Shown here piece after piece: positions 5,569-8,244 of a stretch of DNA of 8,244 bases. A model generated the notes under the pieces. It was not told where the DNA came from. It made no database searches and saw nothing but the letters and a program-made list of their open reading frames with translations. The translations under genes were made by a program, and so were the position numbers. The stretch is from an uncultured Collinsella sp. (lineage in GTDB: Bacteria > Actinomycetota > Coriobacteriia > Coriobacteriales > Coriobacteriaceae), in the NCBI GenBank assembly GCA_900757265.1, contig CAAENW010000218.1:1-8244 (forward strand), given 5' to 3'. Positions within the stretch are counted from its first letter, which is position 1. Each line of letters opens with the position of its first letter.

Positions 5569-5587
5569 TTGCCCATGAACTGGGCAA
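5569..5587. promoter_or_regulatory. Operator-like dyad TTGCCCA-N5-TGGGCAA
   Basis: Perfect 7-bp inverted arms (5569-5575 and 5581-5587) with a 5-nt centre lie 90 bp upstream of the RpiR start codon and about 190 bp upstream of glvA. This is a plausible site for the RpiR regulator or another dimeric factor. No RpiR consensus that I know matches it. Confidence 0.45.
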
Positions 5588-5592
5588 ACGCG

Positions 5593-5608
5593 TGTGTCTG
5601 CCTACACA
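5593..5608. promoter_or_regulatory. CRP-like dyad TGTGT-N6-ACACA
   Basis: TGTGT (5593-5597) and ACACA (5604-5608) are inverted arms with a 6-nt centre, the geometry of Crp/Fnr-family sites (TGTGA-N6-TCACA in E. coli Crp) with one changed base per half. It sits five bases from the neighbouring dyad. It could carry global carbon control of the glv genes; this is inference. Confidence 0.35.
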
Positions 5609-5622
5609 TATCTGTGTCGTGA

Positions 5623-5665
5623 GCGAAATCATGTGTCCCCGTTTCGCATTGGCCCACACGGGGAC
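5623..5665. promoter_or_regulatory. Overlapping inverted repeats upstream of glvA
   Basis: GTCCCCGT (5635-5642) pairs with ACGGGGAC (5658-5665) across 15 nt, and GCGAAA (5623-5628) pairs with TTTCGC (5642-5647). The two stems share 5642, so they compete if transcribed. TATATC (5679-5684) just downstream is a possible -10, without a convincing -35. They may be operators or a leader structure 113-155 nt before the glvA start. Confidence 0.4.
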
Positions 5666-5777
5666 TCTCAAATGACCTTATATCGCAAAATATCAATCGA
5701 AACGAAGCAAGCCGAGGACAACCGCGGAGCCCAAGGTCTTCGAGAACACCGATCAGCCAACCCTGGAGGGACGGAAC

Positions 5778-7103
5778 ATGAAGGATAAGCTCAATATTGT
5801 GATCGTTGGCGGCGGCTCCACGTGGTGCCCTGGCATTCTTAAAGCCCTGACCAAGCACATGGACATTCTGCCGCTGAACCGCGTGATGCTCTATGACATC
5901 GATGCCGAGCGTCAGCGCCCGATTGGCGAGTTTGGCAAGATCCTCTTCGCTGAGGAGGAGCCCGGTGTGGAGTTTGGTTACACCACCGATAAGGACGAGG
6001 CTTACACCGACGTCGACTTTGTGCTCTGCCAGATTCGTACCGGTGGCTACGAGATGCGTAGCAAGGACGAGAAGATTCCGCTGCATATGGGAATCATCGG
6101 CCAGGAAACGGTGGGCCCTGGCGGCATGGCTTACGGTATGCGCTCCATGCATGACATGGTTGAGATCGTCAACGACGTTCGCGCTCATAGCCCGGAGGCG
6201 TGGATTATCAACTACACCAACCCGGCTGCTATTGTGGCATATGGTCTCGAGCGCGTCCTGCCCAACGAGCATCGCGTCCTCAACATCTGCGACCAGCCTG
6301 TCAACCTCATGCGCTCTTACGGTCGCCTGCTCGGTCGCGATATGAGCAAGACGGAGCCCGTGTACTTCGGCCTCAATCACTTCGGTTGGTTCAAGCACAT
6401 CTACGATGAAGAGGGACATGACCTCGTCCCGCAGATTAAGGAGTACACGGAGAAGAACGGCTTCCTTCCTGCCGATGCCGAGCAGCGTGACCAGTCCTGG
6501 CTTGATACCTACGCCATGGTCAAGGACATGCTCGAGGACTTCCCCGACTATCTGCCCAACACTTATCTGCAGTACTATCTGTATCCCGAGTACAAGGTCG
6601 CTCACCTCGACCCCGACTACACTCGCTCCGACGAGGTTATCAACGGTCGTGAGAAGCGCGTGTTCGCCGAGTGCGAGCGTGTTGCCAAAGTCGGCACCGC
6701 AAAGAACTCCTCGGTTGTGCAAAACGACGCTCATGGCGATATGATCGTGGAAATCACCTCGGCCATTTATCGCAACACCAACAAGACCTTCATTGTCATC
6801 GTGCCCAACAACGGCATTATCGAGGGCATGCCCGATGACGCCATGGTCGAGGTCGCGGCAAGCGTGGGCGCCAATGGCCCGCAACCCTATGCTGTTGGCA
6901 AGATCGGTACCTTCTATCGCGGCCTTATGGAGAACCAGTACGCCTATGAGCGCCTGACCGTTGAGGCTTGGATGGAGGGTTCCTACGAGAAGGCTCTGCA
7001 GGCACTCACGCTTAATCGTCTGGTCGGTGACGCAAAGAAGGCTCGCAAAGTGCTCGACAAGCTCATCGAGGCCAATAAGGATTACTGGCCGGAGCTTAAG
7101 TAG
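5778..7103 (+). CDS. glvA: GH4 maltose-6'-phosphate (6-phospho-alpha-) glucosidase
   Basis: This 441-residue cytoplasmic enzyme cleaves maltose 6'-phosphate and related 6-phospho-alpha-glucosides to glucose 6-phosphate and glucose, by the NAD- and Mn-dependent redox mechanism of family GH4. It has the dinucleotide motif GGGST (11-15), the metal ligands C171 (in CDQP) and H201 (in GLNHFGW), the presumed acid D172, and the presumed base Y263 (NTYLQYY). From memory these align with C171, D172, H202 and Y265 of B. subtilis GlvA. Asp after the Cys is the mark of the alpha-specific branch; 6-phospho-beta-glucosidases have CN. The ending EANKDYWPELK also resembles GlvA. GGAGGG (5765-5770) lies 7 nt before the ATG. 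Arginine codons are all CGT/CGC, suggesting high expression. It is divergent from the RpiR gene, with the PTS gene 82 bp downstream. Confidence 0.93.
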   Translation: MKDKLNIVIVGGGSTWCPGILKALTKHMDILPLNRVMLYDIDAERQRPIGEFGKILFAEEEPGVEFGYTTDKDEAYTDVDFVLCQIRTGGYEMRSKDEKIPLHMGIIGQETVGPGGMAYGMRSMHDMVEIVNDVRAHSPEAWIINYTNPAAIVAYGLERVLPNEHRVLNICDQPVNLMRSYGRLLGRDMSKTEPVYFGLNHFGWFKHIYDEEGHDLVPQIKEYTEKNGFLPADAEQRDQSWLDTYAMVKDMLEDFPDYLPNTYLQYYLYPEYKVAHLDPDYTRSDEVINGREKRVFAECERVAKVGTAKNSSVVQNDAHGDMIVEITSAIYRNTNKTFIVIVPNNGIIEGMPDDAMVEVAASVGANGPQPYAVGKIGTFYRGLMENQYAYERLTVEAWMEGSYEKALQALTLNRLVGDAKKARKVLDKLIEANKDYWPELK

Positions 7104-7132
7104 CTAGTTCCATAGCGCTTGATAACTGTTAT

Positions 7133-7170
7133 GGGGCGTGTGGGCTGTGGAGCTGCACGCCCCGTTTCTT
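7133..7170 (+). terminator. Intercistronic hairpin with T-rich tail (attenuator-like)
   Basis: GGGGCGTG (7133-7140) pairs with CACGCCCC (7156-7163) around a 15-nt loop, followed by GTTTCTTT. It lies between glvA and the PTS gene, 22 nt before the latter's start codon. The tail resembles a weak intrinsic terminator, so partial termination or mRNA processing could give more glvA than PTS message. Confidence 0.55.
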
Positions 7171-7185
7171 TAAGAGGGGTATCCC

Positions 7186-8244
7186 ATGAACAAAGATGAG
7201 CTGCTGGCAAAGTTCCAGCGTCTGGGCAAAGTCCTCATGACGCCTGTCTTGATCCTGCCAATCGCCGGCATCCTTCAGGGCTTTGGCAATGCCTTTACCA
7301 GCCCCACCCTTACGGCAGCTGTTCCCTGGCTTGCTGCTCCGGGCTTTGCGATCTTCTTTTCGATTCTCAAGGCCGCTGCCAGCATCGTTATGAACAACAT
7401 CCCGGTTATCTTCTCGATTTGTCTCGCCTATGGCTTCGCCAAGTCCGAGAAGGCTACCGCGGCGCTTTGTGGCTTTTTGGGCTACATGTGCATGAATTCC
7501 GTGATGGGCACGTTCCTTACGGCGACTGGCGTCATCGATCCCGCGAATCTTACGACGGGCCAGAGCACGATCCTCGGCATCACCACGCTCGACACTGGCG
7601 TTATCGGCGGTCTTCTGGTGGGCGCAATCGTCGCATGGTTGCATAACCGTTACTACAAGATTGAGCTGCCTGCCGTGTTCTCCATCTTCAACGGCACGCG
7701 CTTTATCCCAGCGGTGACGCTGCTCTCATGCAGCATCCTCGCATTGGTCATGTCCTTTGTTTTCCCGTTTATTCAGAACGCTCTCGGTGCGCTGTCCGAG
7801 TTCATCAAGACTACGGGTGCCTTTGGTGCATTTGTCTACGGCGCCGGCGAGCGCATGCTCCTGCCTTTTGGCCTGCATCACTTTGTCTATTTGCCGTTCT
7901 TCTTCACGTCGCTCGGCGGCGTCGAGACCATCGACGGCCAGACTGTTCAGGGCGCTATCAATATCTACAACGCGATCCTGGGCTCTCCCAGCACGCCGTT
8001 TAACATCGAGGTCAGCCGTTTTGTCATGAACGGCAAGGTTATCTTCGCCATGTTCGGCCTGCCTGGCGCTGCACTCGCCTTCTACAAGACGGCGCTTCCC
8101 AAGAACAAGAAGAAGACCGCAGCGCTCATGATTGCCATCGTGGTGCCTTGCATCCTCTCCGGCATTACCGAGCCGCTCGAGTACTCCTTCCTGTTTATCG
8201 CGCCCATCCTCTACGTGTTCCACGCTCTCATGGCTGGTCTTGCC
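7186..8244 (+). CDS. glvC: PTS EIIC, maltose/alpha-glucoside type (cut by window edge)
   Basis: The 353 residues visible belong to the membrane EIIC domain of the glucose/glucoside PTS superfamily, open to the right edge. They begin MNKDELLAKFQRLGKVLMTP, an amphipathic start then a first membrane segment (about 17-35). Further hydrophobic stretches lie near 52-68, 72-86, 93-113, 137-152, 172-195, 211-240, 284-300, 312-326 and 333-350. GERMLLPFGLHHFVYLPFF (221-239) and GITEPLEYSFLF (326-337) are the substrate-site and GITEP signatures; GGLLVGAIVAWLHNRYY (141-157) resembles GlvC. An EIIB domain probably follows outside. With the GH4 gene just before it, it should import and phosphorylate maltose or another alpha-glucoside. 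AGAGGGG (7173-7179) lies 6 nt before the ATG. Exact sugar is unproven. Confidence 0.88.
   Translation, partial: MNKDELLAKFQRLGKVLMTPVLILPIAGILQGFGNAFTSPTLTAAVPWLAAPGFAIFFSILKAAASIVMNNIPVIFSICLAYGFAKSEKATAALCGFLGYMCMNSVMGTFLTATGVIDPANLTTGQSTILGITTLDTGVIGGLLVGAIVAWLHNRYYKIELPAVFSIFNGTRFIPAVTLLSCSILALVMSFVFPFIQNALGALSEFIKTTGAFGAFVYGAGERMLLPFGLHHFVYLPFFFTSLGGVETIDGQTVQGAINIYNAILGSPSTPFNIEVSRFVMNGKVIFAMFGLPGAALAFYKTALPKNKKKTAALMIAIVVPCILSGITEPLEYSFLFIAPILYVFHALMAGLA

Noticed and set aside
5480..5671. 64-residue N-terminal extension of the RpiR regulator
   Set aside because: The extension reads through the operator dyads, has no ribosome binding site and lies outside the normal RpiR domain length; ATG 5479 gives a standard 249-residue protein.
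5556..6884. 442-codon frame on the minus strand
   Set aside because: Antisense to the GH4 gene; no domain pattern, His/Val-rich composition typical of a mirror frame.
7129..7644. 171-codon frame on the minus strand
   Set aside because: Antisense to the PTS EIIC gene, which is clear from GITEP and ERMLLPFGLHHF.

Overview
The window is GC-rich, densely coded bacterial chromosome. Strongly biased GC-ending codons in the sugar genes, a glucoside PTS operon, a Cys-rich TIGR04076-type protein and an AAA_14/DUF4143 ATPase suggest a gut-associated anaerobe. My best guess is Coriobacteriia (Collinsella-like), but this is inference from general resemblance and not from any marker gene.

Layout. 1-797 (minus): a MarR-family regulator followed, with an 8-nt overlap, by the N-terminus of an ABC exporter that runs off the left edge. 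A good TTGACA-17-TAGATT promoter drives the pair. 798-1363: a 566-bp gap without a convincing protein gene but full of palindromes, including a hairpin (899-926), a 26-codon possible small ORF (871-951) and a pair of 22-bp inverted repeats 108 bp apart (1032-1183). 1364-2510 (plus): a pyridoxal/pyridoxamine-kinase-like enzyme overlapping by 8 nt with a small Cys-rich TIGR04076-type protein, then a very stable hairpin. 2551-4050 (plus): an ATPase of the AAA_14 + DUF4143 architecture with three direct repeats in its leader and rare arginine codons. Related palindromic repeats lie just outside it on both sides, so it looks like acquired cargo. 4051-4223: repeat-rich convergent gap with a perfect 18-bp inverted repeat. 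4224-4670 (minus): low-molecular-weight protein tyrosine phosphatase. 4730-5479 (minus): RpiR-family regulator. 5778-7103 (plus): family GH4 6-phospho-alpha-glucosidase. 7186-8244 (plus, cut by the edge): PTS EIIC of the maltose/alpha-glucoside type.

How they work together. The last three genes form a maltose/alpha-glucoside locus with the same gene set as the Bacillus subtilis glvA-glvR-glvC cluster. The PTS permease would import and phosphorylate the disaccharide, the NAD/Mn-dependent GH4 enzyme would cleave the 6-phosphate product, and the divergent RpiR regulator, whose SIS domain should sense a phosphosugar, would control them through the 298-bp intergenic region with several dyads. A hairpin between glvA and the PTS gene may tune their ratio. 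The least described part is the ATPase cassette at 2512-4175 with its flanking repeats and leader repeats.
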